In this document: piece after piece, positions 36,355-48,740 of the stretch
Position numbering within the stretch: the stretch's first letter is position 1
Layout of the letters: the number at the start of each line of letters is the position of its first letter
NCBI GenBank assembly: GCA_014773175.1
Contig: VXCM01000317.1
Location: 1 to 64,000 of the forward strand
Direction of reading: 5' to 3'
Length of the DNA: 64,000 bases
Origin: Lucifuga dentata
Lineage: Eukaryota > Chordata > Actinopteri > Ophidiiformes > Bythitidae
Made by a program: the position numbers and the translations under genes
The notes under the pieces: generated by a model
The model's input: only the letters and a program-made list of their open reading frames with translations
The model's database searches: none
What the model was told of the DNA's origin: nothing

Positions 36355-38819
36355 GTCAGTCAACAAAACAAACGTGGCCTATTCTCTGTGCAAACAAAGC
36401 CGGAGCCCATTATGTGTGGAAAACCTCTTTGGCTGTGGCCCTCTGTCCAAGATTCACTGCCCTCTGATCCTCATTTCCAAGAGTTGTGTGACCTCCATGA
36501 CTGAACATCACGGCGCTGAGCCTCAGAAACATGTATAATGCAATGCAATGACAAAACAGAGAACCTTACTCAGCATGAAAATGAGATGTGATGTTTGCAA
36601 ATTAGCTAAATCTTTCACCATGTGTTTGTGTATTAATATCTGTGGGTGTTTGTGTGTGTGTTTTTCAGAATGATATCAGGTTCCTGTGGTGTAATGGTTG
36701 GGTTTGGGGTAATAGCTGCTCTCCTGAATTGAATTCTGATTATTTCATGGCAATTACACTGTAGCAATTGCCGTTGATGAGAATGTTATAGTTAGTAAAT
36801 GATTTTGTCACATCCAGCAAACTGGATATTCTTTTCACATTCTTTTCTAAGGCCATTTAGGAATCTAAATATTTGAGTTGGGAACAAGTCATTGTTTTGC
36901 AAGTCAAGACCCAATCCAAGACAGTTTTAAAGAAGTCCTAATGTGCTCTATACCAATTTTAATGTATTTACACAAATTCTGGATGTGATTTAAAATTTGT
37001 ATTTATACACAATCTGTGTTTGTCTTATCATACACTGATAGTACTGTAAGTTCAAATCTCACTTCAAGCTTTTTTATTTATTTATTTTATTTTTTAATAA
37101 TGATTTGCATTCTAAAGTTCTCAAAACAAAAGACACATTTTGGCACTGAGTCCAACCAAAACTTTGGAATGGATTACACATTTACATTCCATATTTAAAG
37201 GTCTACTCCATGAAGATGGTTTGCTTTTGGTCAAGCATGCAATTTTGCATATCTTTGTTAAACAAGGTCCAACTCCATGCAAAATCTTTACACAAACTAC
37301 TTTATTTCCCTAAATGAATCACGTGATTGCCACAATGCCACTAAATTAGACTGAATACAAGTCTTACAGCATGCTCTCCTCAAATACTGTAATATAAACA
37401 CTTAAATAATTCTTTGTAAGGAAATCCTGACAGTTCCAAGAAGCTGGTTTTATGTGTCACACATATTGTGAGATCAAAACCTATTAAAGATTTGATTTTT
37501 ACAATTTACATCCTATAGTCATCAAAATATAACAAGATATTTAACCATTTTTATAGGAGATACTTCTGAATTTTAAAAATTATGTTTGCATGACCCCTAT
37601 ACGTGTATGTAAACTGATTAATTTCCTCTCAAATAGTCACTGTCTTACTGTTTCCCAGTTAATATCTACATCACTTAATGCTTGAATTTCCTGCCAAATA
37701 CTGTATGTAAAAGTGAGGAAGAGAAGAGGATGTCATAAAGAATAATAATGTAATCTGATTCAGAAATGGAAGAGAACAAAATTTCAGCAAGTAAGATTGA
37801 ATATAGTCATTTGACAGGCAGAGGAATCAACATTCTGAATCATTCAGGATGATGGATGGTTAATTTTCTTTTTACATCTTAATGATTAATCCCCCTGTGG
37901 TGTTCATCTGTAATTTTTTAGCAGCCATGAAACATTGGTGCTGATGCTGATGGTCTGAATAACAGAGGCAGTTATTCATATTGCTGAAGTCCCACTTAAG
38001 CATTATCATCAAAAATAGATGCTCACCAAATCTTCAGGGGCATTCCACCAAGCTCGTATTTACAAAAGCTACTGTGAGGAGACGTGATTGCTGTTTATTT
38101 TCAATGGTATTAGTATGGAGGCAATTAAACTGAGCCTGTGGTTTGAGCAAGTGGAGTGACCCTGGCTGCATCTGAATAAAACGTTTCTGTTGATTAAATT
38201 CCTTTTCTCCTTTTATTTGAGAATATTCATTCTTGACATTCACAAAGGATGCAGGTCAATTTTTAACATTTTTAAACAACTGCTAATTGTGAAGTTAAAG
38301 GCAAGAAGCCAGGATTTCTGTGTTTATCCACAAAAATCAATAAGGAATTCTGATGTTATATGAGCTATGCCAAATTATATTTAAATATAAATTCACGATC
38401 CTTATTGTTTTTCAACAAGGTACTGTAAATCTGAGACCACATACAACCACATAGATAATTGAATAATTTGTCTCAATGAAAAATAACAGCCTGCTGTCCT
38501 TCTGTGGTAGAAATATTTATGATGTAAATAAACCTTTCCAACATTAGAAAACATGAATTCCCCTCAATATAGTAATTTTCTACTGTTACAAGGTGTAAAT
38601 GCCTGTCAGTTTGAGAGTGGTAGAAAGTTCAAATCCTGCGTTTGGAATTTTGGTTTTGGGATGATTTCTTTTAACAACATTTGGATCAAAGACTGTAACT
38701 TTTAATCTAAAATGTACAAATTTACATGTAATTTATGAGAGAAAGTTTCCTTTCATAAGGTGCTGAAGCTGGCAATTTAAAAAAATTCAACTTTGTAGAA
38801 AAGCATTCTGGTTTCTTTA
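36355..38819. other. No gene seen
   Basis: Mostly AT-rich unique-looking sequence. GTTCAAATC occurs at about 37050 and 38628 but without a partner A box or tRNA fold. Confidence 0.45.
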
Positions 38820-39420
38820 CCAGAAGGCCAGTCATGCCGACTGTTCTGGGGACCCAAAGCAACATGGACATCCCTGTTGAGAGTCTGGTGCTGCTGGTAT
38901 CAGAATATGACATCATCAAACTGCAGGTCCAGGACAAGATTAATAACACCCCTTGTTTGCTGTCTCCCACAGAGGATGTCATGCACAAGAGTCTATATGA
39001 AATGTGAGCTCCTTCCTCAACGTTGCCCACCTCACAAAATCCAGCAATGTCATTATTATAATTTTATTACTGTTATTATTGGCAATGTCAGCCAAAAGGT
39101 AATGAGTAACTACCTGGAGTACAAGCTCCCAGAGTGCATGTTTAACAACAGTAAATTGCCAGTCTGAATGTCAATAAGCACTCCAATATGTGGATGATAT
39201 ACAATGACAACACTGTATCAAAAAGAAGTTATGGATTTCAGCTATAAGATGATGCTCATGGCTTAAAATCCTGCATGGGACCTTCAGCTCGTTTTACACC
39301 TTGCATTAAAATTTAAATGCATTCATACTGTACCAATTTGTTACCTCTCCTCTCTGCTGCAGTTGACCATTCACTGATGTCCATTATGATTTTTGTTTTG
39401 CAATAAAGAAACAAACCAAT
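38820..39420 (+). other. Candidate exon-bearing or retrocopy segment
   Basis: Three signals coincide. A 58-codon frame from the ATG at 38836 (MPTVLGTQSNMDIPVESLVL...) ends at 39009. A strong acceptor (TTGTTTGCTGTCTCCCACAG) and donor (CAAAAG|GTAATGAGT) bracket 38973-39098, exactly 42 codons with one frame open throughout. An AATAAA lies near 39403. I recognise no family in any of these frames. It may be a small exon, a long non-coding RNA exon, a decayed retrocopy or chance. Confidence 0.2.
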
Positions 39421-41093
39421 GTGGTCATCTATAACACCTATGACACACACACACACACCCTACACTGTAATGGTGCCTGATTGAAGAACCTAAGCTTTCT
39501 GTAGTGTACTTACACAACTTTCCATGGATGACCACATCAACTATATTCCTAAACTGGAAATACATAATAATGTAATGGAATTTATGACATGGTGTTGGCA
39601 CTGTAGAGTCCTTCACCAGCCGCTCTCTTCCATTCCTTGTGACCTCATTCTCTCTGTTTCTCTGTGATTTTTGCATTTTCATATCATATCACTTGATATA
39701 CTGTAGCATGTGTGCTGTAGGAATGATCTATGACTGAAAGTGGAAAAGTTGCAGCATTGTGTCTTGTGATATGATTGAATCACACAGCAGGCAATGAAAC
39801 ACTCTTTCAAAGCTCCACTATCACCATGCTCAGATAACCCCGTATATCACCTCAGCAATGGTAACTGGTTGCAAAGCATTAACTTCTACATTTAAAAGAC
39901 AAATACATTCCTGTAACTACTTTACACATTAAAATAGCAAAGTTAATTAACTAAGATCAGATTGAGAAATAGTGAATTACATACATTTTGGAGGTTATCA
40001 ACAAAATTATCATCCATTTGACTTCAAAATGAGGGTTGTTTTTGTCTTGGTTGACAACTGAGCAGGAGAAGACGCCTTGGTATTTTGGGCTGACAGTTCA
40101 TTACATTCAGCTAATGACACAGCTAGCAATACAGCAAACCAGCCCTAACATGAATACATTACAAGTTACAAAGAACAACTATTGTAAAACAGGGATCAAC
40201 ACAAGTGTCACTATAGCACCCCACAATTCCATGTTTCTTGCTGATGAAAATCTGAAAAATGAAATACAATATCTAGCAGCTCATTGCAGAGATGGTAATT
40301 GTTGTTCCTAACAGAATACAGAGTGTGTAGGAGTGTGATTAACTAGCTTGGCATGAGAGCCAGGACAAGTGCCAGCTTCAGTACAAATACAAAAGCCACA
40401 GTAAAGTGACAAAGTTACACCATGTATGTGAACAGGATGTGATGCACTGCAACTTAGATCAGCTACCTGCAAAACTAGAAACCTTATATAATACAGCATG
40501 TATTTGCCTTGACTCCGACCTTTTGCTCACATGTATTGGATACGTGTTGTAAAGATATAAATGATCACAAAAAAAAAAAAAAANAAAAAAAAAAAAAAGC
40601 ACATTCGCAAATCAATTAAATGCATATGTGGACAAAAAAATCAGATACATATCAAATATCTGCCATTGTGACTGCGGTCTATATACAGATCAGAATTTCC
40701 TTGCCATTCTGACTCACAAACAATGAAATGAGACACATTTCTAGTTTATGTGCATATGAATGATGTAAACATTCAATACGATGACCACTCTCTGTCAACA
40801 GAAACGGAAGACATACTATATTTATATATCAGAGATACTGCCAAACAGATGTGCTAGGACCAGTTATCACAACATATCAAATGTTCCTCTCTGCATTCAA
40901 AAGTTGCAAAACCACTGATCATATATATAACTATTTCTCTAATTTTTGTCCACTGCAGCACTTTTGTTGTTTCAGAAATATGCTCATGTACAAACTCGTG
41001 TTTCTGCAGCTGGGTTGTTTCAGGTCAAAGCCCTGTAAACATGATGAACCTTACTTTACTCTGGAATCAATTTAGTCCAAATTTTTTAATGTG
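39421..41093. other. No gene seen; A-run with N at 40584
   Basis: Unremarkable AT-rich DNA with a short CA run at 39445. Confidence 0.45.
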
Positions 41094-41425
41094 GTTGAAA
41101 GGGAATTGGAAAAAATAGGAAAATGTTTTGATATAAATAAATTATTGCTGAATCTTGAAAAAACAAAGTTTATGATATTTTGTTACTGAGTGATGAACAT
41201 AGATGGAAAAAAATAAATATTGGCAATATTGAAATTCAAAGAGTAAAGGAAACCAGTTTTTTAGGGGTCACGATTGATGAGAATCTGAATTGGAAATCAC
41301 ATAGAAATTACATAAAAGTGAAAATATCTAAATCAATACTCTGTAAAGTTTAAGATTTACTGGATAATAAAGCATTGTACATTTTGCACAATTAAGTGAT
41401 TGTTCCATATCTGACCTACTGTGTT
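41094..41425 (+). mobile_element. LINE reverse-transcriptase 3' remnant
   Basis: The plus frame reads VERELEKIGKCFDINKLLLN then LEKTKFMIF. After a stop at 41187 and a one-base slip in an A-run near 41210 it continues INIGNIEIQRVKETSFLGV, TIDENLNWKSHRNYIKVK, a stop at 41351, then DLLDNKALYILHN and VPYLTYCVELL. The order LN-EKT-FM-F ... FLGV-ID--L-W--H ... LPYL-YC-E-W is the conserved thumb/connection end of fish non-LTR reverse transcriptases. It carries several disabling changes and no YADD core, so it is a dead fragment. Confidence 0.8.
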
Positions 41426-43672
41426 GAACTCTTGATCGTTAGCATGACTACTCAAAATGCTAGGAACCAAATTTGACAAAACATGCTGGAAGGGTGGGGC
41501 ATGACCCATGGAGAAACCCACTTAATTTTGATGCCAATCCAGATCCAGGGACAGATCCAAGATTTTTTGAAAATGATTTCTTAACTCTGCAAGATTTTTT
41601 GATATCTTTATTAATTTCTTCTATACAATCTCAAAAAAAAAAAAAAAAAAAAAAAAACCTGGCATATTTATACTATTATAGTATATCAGTTGGGCCAGTT
41701 TCATCCAGAGCCAGATAGTGATCCCAATCTGGCAGACTAAAATATATGCTTGGACTGAGGGGCACAATAATGGAATTGCTGCACAGAAACAAAAAAGCAG
41801 ACATATGCAACAACCACTCGTGTAATTAGAATGATGTGGTTCAGTGACAATCAGTTTTGACATATCTGTAATAGTTAGAGATAAGGCAGATCGAGAAACA
41901 CATGATGCTTGTTTTAGTTCTTTCTGTTTCTTGGCGGAGGTGTGTGCTCAAATGTCTAAACACTGTGTCGGAGAAGTGCTGATGGAATTTCGGGTCATTT
42001 ATGAGGCTACAGTCAGTGGTGATGTATTGATCTAAACTACACTGAATGGCATTTCAAATATTTTCTCCAAATCCATATAAATAGAGAAGAATGTCAGAGT
42101 AGCAATAAAATGATCTGTGGGGCTGCAACAATAAAGCAACAATCTTCCCTAACCAGCCACTTTATTGACAGTACACACTGTACACACTGCAAGCAATGTT
42201 CACACTGCAAGCAATGTAATCAGCAACTCATCAGTGGCCCATTTCCTATGGAGTTGAGCAGGCCACTGTGTAAACGCTCAATGTGCTTGTCATCAGGAAA
42301 AAAAAAAAAAAAAAAAAAANTTTTTTTTTTTTTTTTTTTAGAGAGGTGTGACTGACTTTGTCACATTGAGAAGCTGCTTCCAGCAAGTGAAAGCTTCCCA
42401 TCTCCTTGCAAGTTTTAATACGAAAGACAAGAATAAACATTTCAGATAGTATGCTAGATACATAGATTCATAGATAGATAGATTGTTCTTATACAGTATA
42501 CAATATTATTTACATTAAAGCATGAAACTCCAAAGTGACTTGTTTAGTTCCTTTGTGTTTCTGGTATGTATAAGTATATGACAAAAAAGCAAGTCATGTG
42601 CTCTTTATTGGTTGTGGTCTTTATCCTCCTCAGAAGTCTGTTTAAAATAAGCCCCTCTGTTTAAAGTATGTCCTGTTTAAAGTAAGTTCTAAATGATCTT
42701 GATCTTGAACTCCAAAGCAAAATATTTCTCTCCTCTCTGCTTAGAAAGATGTGGGCCTCTGGCCAGTTTCCCACCTCCTTTAGTAGTGAGGAAAGATTTA
42801 AAGGGACAGCCAGGTGAGCCTGGAGAGCCATCTGGAAGAGTCACTTGCTTTCATAGTGTGGACATTCTGCTAGACATTAATGACACCATTGTTAGAAGCT
42901 ATAATGAGCCTCGGGTCTGGCTCCTTTCAAAATGTCTTTGGGCACAGTTGGTGTAAACAGTTGGAAACAGGTATGTAAACATTCAGAGACAGGAACACAC
43001 TTTGGTATTAATGCATCATGGGAATGGTTCCCAAACTAAACTTAACGTCTTCAGCAGTAAACTGCCCATTATCATGCGGATGCATTGGAGGATAGAGTTC
43101 ATAAAGAGAAGTAATGATGTGGGTTTTATAATCAGTGGATTTATGTTAACAGCAAATAGCTACAAACAGAAAAGCCTGTTGTAAAAAGTCAAAGTACTGA
43201 AGTGTATAGTTGAGGGCAAAATACAAGAAACTGTAATTAATCTTTAAATATCTTTCCTTTCTTCCAAAAGTTGTAAAAGGTTAAATGCCATTTATTGCAT
43301 AGGAATTCCTTCTAATATCAGGAAAACAGTTCATAAAGAGTTTTTTTTCATGTGATGTTGGAGACTTCTAAAAAGGAAACCAGAAGGTATCTCTCTCTCT
43401 CTTTTAGTGCAATATAAAAGCTTTTGACAATGCACCCAAAAACATCTCTGAATAGCAGTTCTTACATGGGTAAATCACTGGTCTCAGCCCCCACTGTTGC
43501 TATGCAACCAGAGAAAACCCAGTTGAAGCATGACACCTTTACTTGAGAGTCAGTGTTTTTTCTTTTTAACTTTCAGCATCCACTGCACATATTGCTAAAA
43601 CATGCTCAGCATTGTTAGGAAGTTGCAAAAGAAAATCTGTTCCACAGAAATGATAAGAAAAGAGTGAATTAC

Positions 43673-43718
<46 letters not shown>

Positions 43719-43719
43719 N

Positions 43720-43760
<41 letters not shown>

Positions 43761-46700
43761 GATTACATTGTTTTTTAAACTGCTGTTTTATTAATTTTCA
43801 GTCTTTTAAGATTGATATTCATAAAGCCTTATCAGTAGTGGCAGTAACCATGAAAAGTTGACATTGGGGTGTAGCTAGAGGACAGGGGTCAGGGTTAGGG
43901 GTCAAGGTTTCTTTCCTTGGAAGCTAAATTTCTTGGTAATTTCCCTAGATAACAGATAGGATTAAACAGAATTAATAGCTGGCATAAGATATTTTGTGTA
44001 TAAAGTTGCTATTTCAGCCTGTTCAAAAACTGGGGAAAACTTTGCCTTGGCAGCTCGCTCCAGCTCAACAGACTACTCACAATCTACAAACCAGGCTCTA
44101 TTACAACAAACCCATGCATGTTGAGTATTTTCTGTCTCAAATCCTCACAGTTCCCATCAATATCAAATCCTTTAATAGACCAACTAGGTTAGACTTCCCA
44201 AATGAAGGAAACTTCAGCCTTACGTACTCAACGCAAGCTTTGAAGAGCCAATATCAGGCGTAACACCTCTACCAATAACATTTTTTTTCTTCCTCTGGGG
44301 ACCAAGAAAATTTTAAGGAACTCTGACATTTGTTTTAAAGATACTTTGCATTATGACCAGATGGTGGCGATGGATAAAATTTGGATGGAACAAACAATAT
44401 AATGAGGATTATTTTTAAAGCCTTAACAGTACTGGGGCGAAATGTGACAAGTTGTCCTGACGGTAGCGCTAGGGGACAGACCATGAGAATCATTAAAATA
44501 CAGTGGGTTTATCTCATGGTGAGCATGAATGTACACAACACAAACTTTTTTTTTTTTTTAAGACAAAACTGACAATGCAGTCATTGTGTATTCATATGTT
44601 TTATCATGTATATAATGTATAATGTGTACTATACTGAATCCTGAATACCTGTCCTAATGCCTCATTTGGTGGCACCTGCCCACAATGGAATGAGTTTCAA
44701 TTAATTTGTCAATCAAACATAGTTTTCGCCATGCTCAGAATTCTTTTCTTCAATCATTTCAAGGTGAAAGGTTTCATTTTACCATTAGTTTCTGAAAACG
44801 TTCATATGTGTAGCAATTTAAATCTAACAGGTTTAATAAGGGCAGCTGAGGGCTGTACACCCTGGAAACTGACAGACTAACGTACAATCCAAAGCTTTTG
44901 GTGCTGAAGCTGTAATTAATTGAGAATAATTATTGCTTCCGCAGACTGAATTACATTAGAAAATCATTTCAGATCGTTCTAAATAACTTGGTAAGAGCTT
45001 AGTTTAATGCCCCTCTGAATATGTTTTTGATACCTCTTTTGCAGAAAGGATGAAACTTTTTTTGAAGACAAATTTATAATGGCTAAAATGAATGAATTAC
45101 ATAACATGCACAGAACATTGATGTGCCTCAGCCCTGGATAGTCCCACAAGGAAAAACAGAAAGTGACATTCTTTGTCTCAGCCTGTCAACAAAAGGATTT
45201 TAAGTTGTATTTGATTAGAAATACAGAATAAGAACCTTTTGTGTTTCCTCTTGGGTTTTATTTCTTTACCTTGCAGTCAGTGTCATAAAAATAAAGGCAA
45301 AAAAAAAAAAAAAAAAAATCTTTCATCTGTTATCTGTGTATCTTGGTATCTTTAATCCTTCCTATCTTGCCTAGCCTGTGACGAGATCGAGAAAGCACGC
45401 ATGCAGTCAATTCAAACTGAAAATATATAACTATATACTGTTAACTAGTAATAAAAAGAAAATAAGTTTGACAGTTAGTATAAACTAAAAGTGGGTTTAT
45501 TCTAGTATATAACAACTATATAAACAAATAGACCTAGAAATATATGCATAGCAAATCTCAAGAGGCAGTAAACAAATGCTAAACCAGCATTCTCAAGTGA
45601 GCACATGCATGTAATTGCACGGTGTGAGATATGTACAAAGCCTTTGCTAAAAAGCTAATTAGTGACAGACTGCCACTGGCTCCTGTATGTACTAGAAAAC
45701 AAAATGTCATATTAAATGAGGCATCTGAGCATTCTAAATAGGGGGGAAACCATTCAGAGCTCGTGTCAGATGCCTCTACTGGTTCACATCTTCAAACCAG
45801 TCCCACTAAACCCACCGATGCATTTATCAAGAGCCAATCAACATATAAAAGAACCTCAAACTGACTGACTCACATCCTGTTCGGTCACTTCAAATCCAGT
45901 ATGTTTCATCCCTGTGAAGCCTGTATGAAACCCATTCAGAGTTCAGACTGGAATGAGTTGAACGAATGATGTTACTAAAATGACCAATTTTACTCATTCC
46001 AGCATTTTAGTAATTTGTTAAAATGAGATAAACTTATAATGTTCAGGGACCCTGCCAAAACTGGCCAGGACTTTTCTTTCCTGACTGAATAGCCCAAAAC
46101 AGAAGCATCAAATATTTTAAGTTATGCATTGAATGAATCTCAAGGCCATGTCATGTCTGGAAATGAAATCAAAAATCCTTAATCAGGAAAGAGAATGAAG
46201 ATGTGCTCATTATGAACTCATTATGAACACCCTTTCTATCCTAAAGACTATAAAGAACATACAGCCTGGACATCGCTGTCACCCACATCTCATCTGTTTC
46301 TGAAATAAACAGGTCAGCAGACAGGAAAAAAAAAAAACAAACTCAAGAACATGTGACAAAGCTTATCTTGCTCTCAGGCCTTGAACGAGACAAGACGAGA
46401 TCTAATGTGTTTTAGATCTGAAAACTCTGACAGCTGACAGTATGAGGCCAAACAAATAATGAAGACACATAAAGACATTACGCCCCCACTGACAGCAACA
46501 AGCTGCAGCTGAAGATTTTTTTTTTTTTTTTTTTTTAAGAAAACTTGGTAAATTTTGTGAGCGGGAAAGTCGTTTTGTAAAAGCTGCATTAGTAAATAAT
46601 GACCACATACAATGTAGAGTTGCACAATGCAAGAAAATGACATGTGACAGCAGAGGAGCTAAAACTCGCCACAGCTTCTTATGGTGTCAACAACTTCTGA

Positions 46701-46870
46701 TCAGACAAGCACCACAAAATTACAGGATGTCCTAGAAATGTGCAGTTTCTTTTGTTTCATTATGTTTTGATTTTTTGTTTTTTTGAATTGATTGCACCTC
46801 ATTTTTCATTAGTTGTTCATTAATTGCATCTGAAAAACGTGTATGCATTTCTTTTTTTGGTTTCTATTTC
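41426..46870. other. No gene seen; simple repeats and N-marked tracts
   Basis: More than 5 kb without a recognisable element. It includes an A-run at 41632-41657, two 18-bp tandem copies of CACACTGCAAGCAATGTT at 42183-42218, an A-run switching to a T-run across N at 42320, and a GA-run switching to a T-run across N at 43719. A possible splice-bracketed segment at 42745-42813 is discussed as a finding. Confidence 0.45.
43675..43758. repeat. GA microsatellite joined to poly-T across an N
   Basis: About 22 GA units end at the N at 43719, followed by about 39 T. The abrupt change of repeat type at a single N suggests an unresolved join rather than a natural compound repeat. Confidence 0.9.
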
Positions 46871-46975
46871 ATTTTGGGAAAATTGTTAGGAAATGGTTAT
46901 CAGTAACATAAAGTGTATGTGGGTTGTATATTGGGCTCAAACATGCAAAATCATCAGTATTAGACTTCAATGGTT
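46871..46975 (+). repeat. Family A repeat, right-end fragment
   Basis: Contains TTTTGGGAAAATTG, AATGGTTATCAGTAACATAA, GTGTATGTGGGTTGTATATT and GGGCTCAAACATGCAAAATC, matching the right 100 bp of the other copies. The usual CCTTTAA end is mutated (GACTTCAA). Confidence 0.65.
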
Positions 46976-47906
46976 GAACATTGGGTTTTGGAGGGGTGGG
47001 AGTATGAAAGTTCTTCTGCTTCTTCTGTATGCCATAAAATTTGAGAATTGCTGCTTTAGAAAGTAGGCACAATTAAAACTATTGGTAAAACAACTTAATG
47101 TAGATTGGCGATCAGGCTGAATGAAAGCATAATTGAGCAGAGACAAAGTTTGACCAGAATTCAAAATCTTGCATTTATGAGGCAGTCTGAATCTGCAAAT
47201 TGCTCATAATGTACTGAATCTCCTACTCAATATAATATTTTCATGGCGAGATTGTGATTTCATTTTAGGCATCTATCTAACACAAGTCCAAGTGGAATGA
47301 TCTGATATTTTTGCTTGCACATGTTTTGAATCCTCTTCAGTCACCAAAGGGTGAGGCAGATGAAAGTTCTAACGGGAATTTGCAAATCGTTATTAGAAAG
47401 ACACAGATGAGATTTACAGATACAAATGAAGCTGATTTTGTTCACTTCAGGTCAATGAATTAAAGCCTTGGGTGCTGATGAACAGAATAGCAGATGGAGT
47501 TTCAAACTAACTATTGCTCCTTTGAGCAGTATAGGAAAAAAACACGTTGAATTACACACTGAGCTACAAAAGCTAATTGCACAGAATAATCAGGTGGGTA
47601 TTAAATAGATAAGATTGTAAAGAAGAGTTACAGGCACCAAGCATTAGCTGCACCAGTTCTCTTGATAAACTAAAAGGGCACTCCCACACCTCTTCCAGTG
47701 CCAAAAAGGCTTGCATTTGTCTTATTTTACTAATATCATTTCACAGTTCTGTGGTGAAATCATCTGTCTTTGACCCAGACTAAATACCAGGACAGGGACA
47801 ACATGGGAACTCCACACAGAAAAGATTCATGACTGGCCACAAATGTTAACTTATTGGTGGAAGTTAACATTGCTGACGACAGAGCCACTCCAGTATGCTG
47901 TCCTAA
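46976..47906. other. No gene seen
   Basis: Unique-looking AT-rich DNA. Confidence 0.45.
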
Positions 47907-47961
47907 AGAGAAGAAGAAGAAGAAGAAGAAGAAGAAGAAGAAGAAGAAGAAGAAGAAGAAG
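47907..47961. repeat. AAG trinucleotide repeat
   Basis: About 18 uninterrupted AAG units; the open frames here are poly-Arg/Lys or poly-Phe. Confidence 0.95.
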
Positions 47962-47990
47962 CAATGACAATAATAAAAACAACATTGTTT

Positions 47991-48595
47991 CAGGTGATAC
48001 ACCCACCTTAAAATCTAATTTTTTCACCTTCTAAAACTTATGCATGATTGTAGAATGGACAGTTGTTTGAATTTCTCACTAAAAACAGTCTTCTCCTGGA
48101 CAGTATGCCCTGGTAGAGAGATACCAGGGGATATTGTCTTCCATGCGGCTCTGTGTTGGTTACTTTGACAAAAAACTTAACAAAATGTTTTCTGTAGTGA
48201 AGAACTGACAACAGGAAGCATTTTCAGATCACTCCATGCTTTTTATTGTGCTTAAATGCTAAAATTACGTAACTTTGAAAAAAAAAAACCTGAATATAAG
48301 TCTTGTTTGCGATGATGGATTACCTATCCCAAGAACATTTCAAGTATCAACAAGTTGATTTTAATAGCATACCAGAATGAACTGAAACCAATGGCAGTAG
48401 GAAGGTAGGAATTTTATTTTATTTTTAATTCACCATTGCTTTGGGAAATGATTGCCAGTAACATTATGTGTATGAAAATTGAATATATTAGGCTCAAATA
48501 TGCAAAATGANGGAAATGATTGCCAGTAACATTATGTGTATGAAAATTGAATATATTAGGCTCAAATATGCAAAATGACTGGTATGGTCCTTTAA
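47991..48595 (+). repeat. Family A repeat, uninterrupted reference copy
   Basis: Runs from CAGGTGATACACCCACC to GGTATGGTCCTTTAA. No other DNA interrupts it apart from an assembly overlap (67 bp duplicated around N at 48511), so the true length is about 537 bp. It supplies the empty site for all three insertions seen in other copies: CTAAT at 48015-48019, the GATACC TA at 48122-48123 and CAAGTATCAACAAG near 48340 (a mutated CAAGTCTCTACAAG). No long open frame or strong inverted terminal repeat is visible, so I cannot assign a class. Confidence 0.75.
48444..48578. repeat. 67-bp duplicated contig overlap around N 48511
   Basis: Bases 48444-48510 are identical to 48512-48578 with one N between. 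This is best explained as two contig ends that overlap but were not merged. Confidence 0.9.
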
Positions 48596-48740
48596 TAGCA
48601 TGGTGGAATAAATTGAAACCAATGTCAGTCTGGAAGGTAGGAAAAAAAAATCTAAAATGTTCCACTACAGTATTATATTTTGGGAAATGGTTATTATCAG
48701 TAACGTAATGTGTATGTGGATTGTACATATTTGGGGGAAA
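48596..48740 (+). repeat. Family A repeat, partial tandem copy
   Basis: Directly after the reference copy, TAGCATGGTGGAATAAATTG, AAACCAATGTCAGTCTGGAA and GTAACGTAATGTGTATGTGG repeat its right half, which implies a partial tandem duplication of the repeat. Confidence 0.7.

Noticed and set aside
38600..38660. Possible tRNA-derived SINE (B-box-like GTTCAAATCC); similar at 37050
   Set aside because: No matching A box, tRNA fold or SINE tail could be found in either place.
42790..42835. Collagen-like GQPGEPGEPSG reading
   Set aside because: Only about four Gly-X-Y triplets, no continuation and no flanking collagen exons. A donor-like CAG|GTGAGC falls inside it, which argues against this frame.
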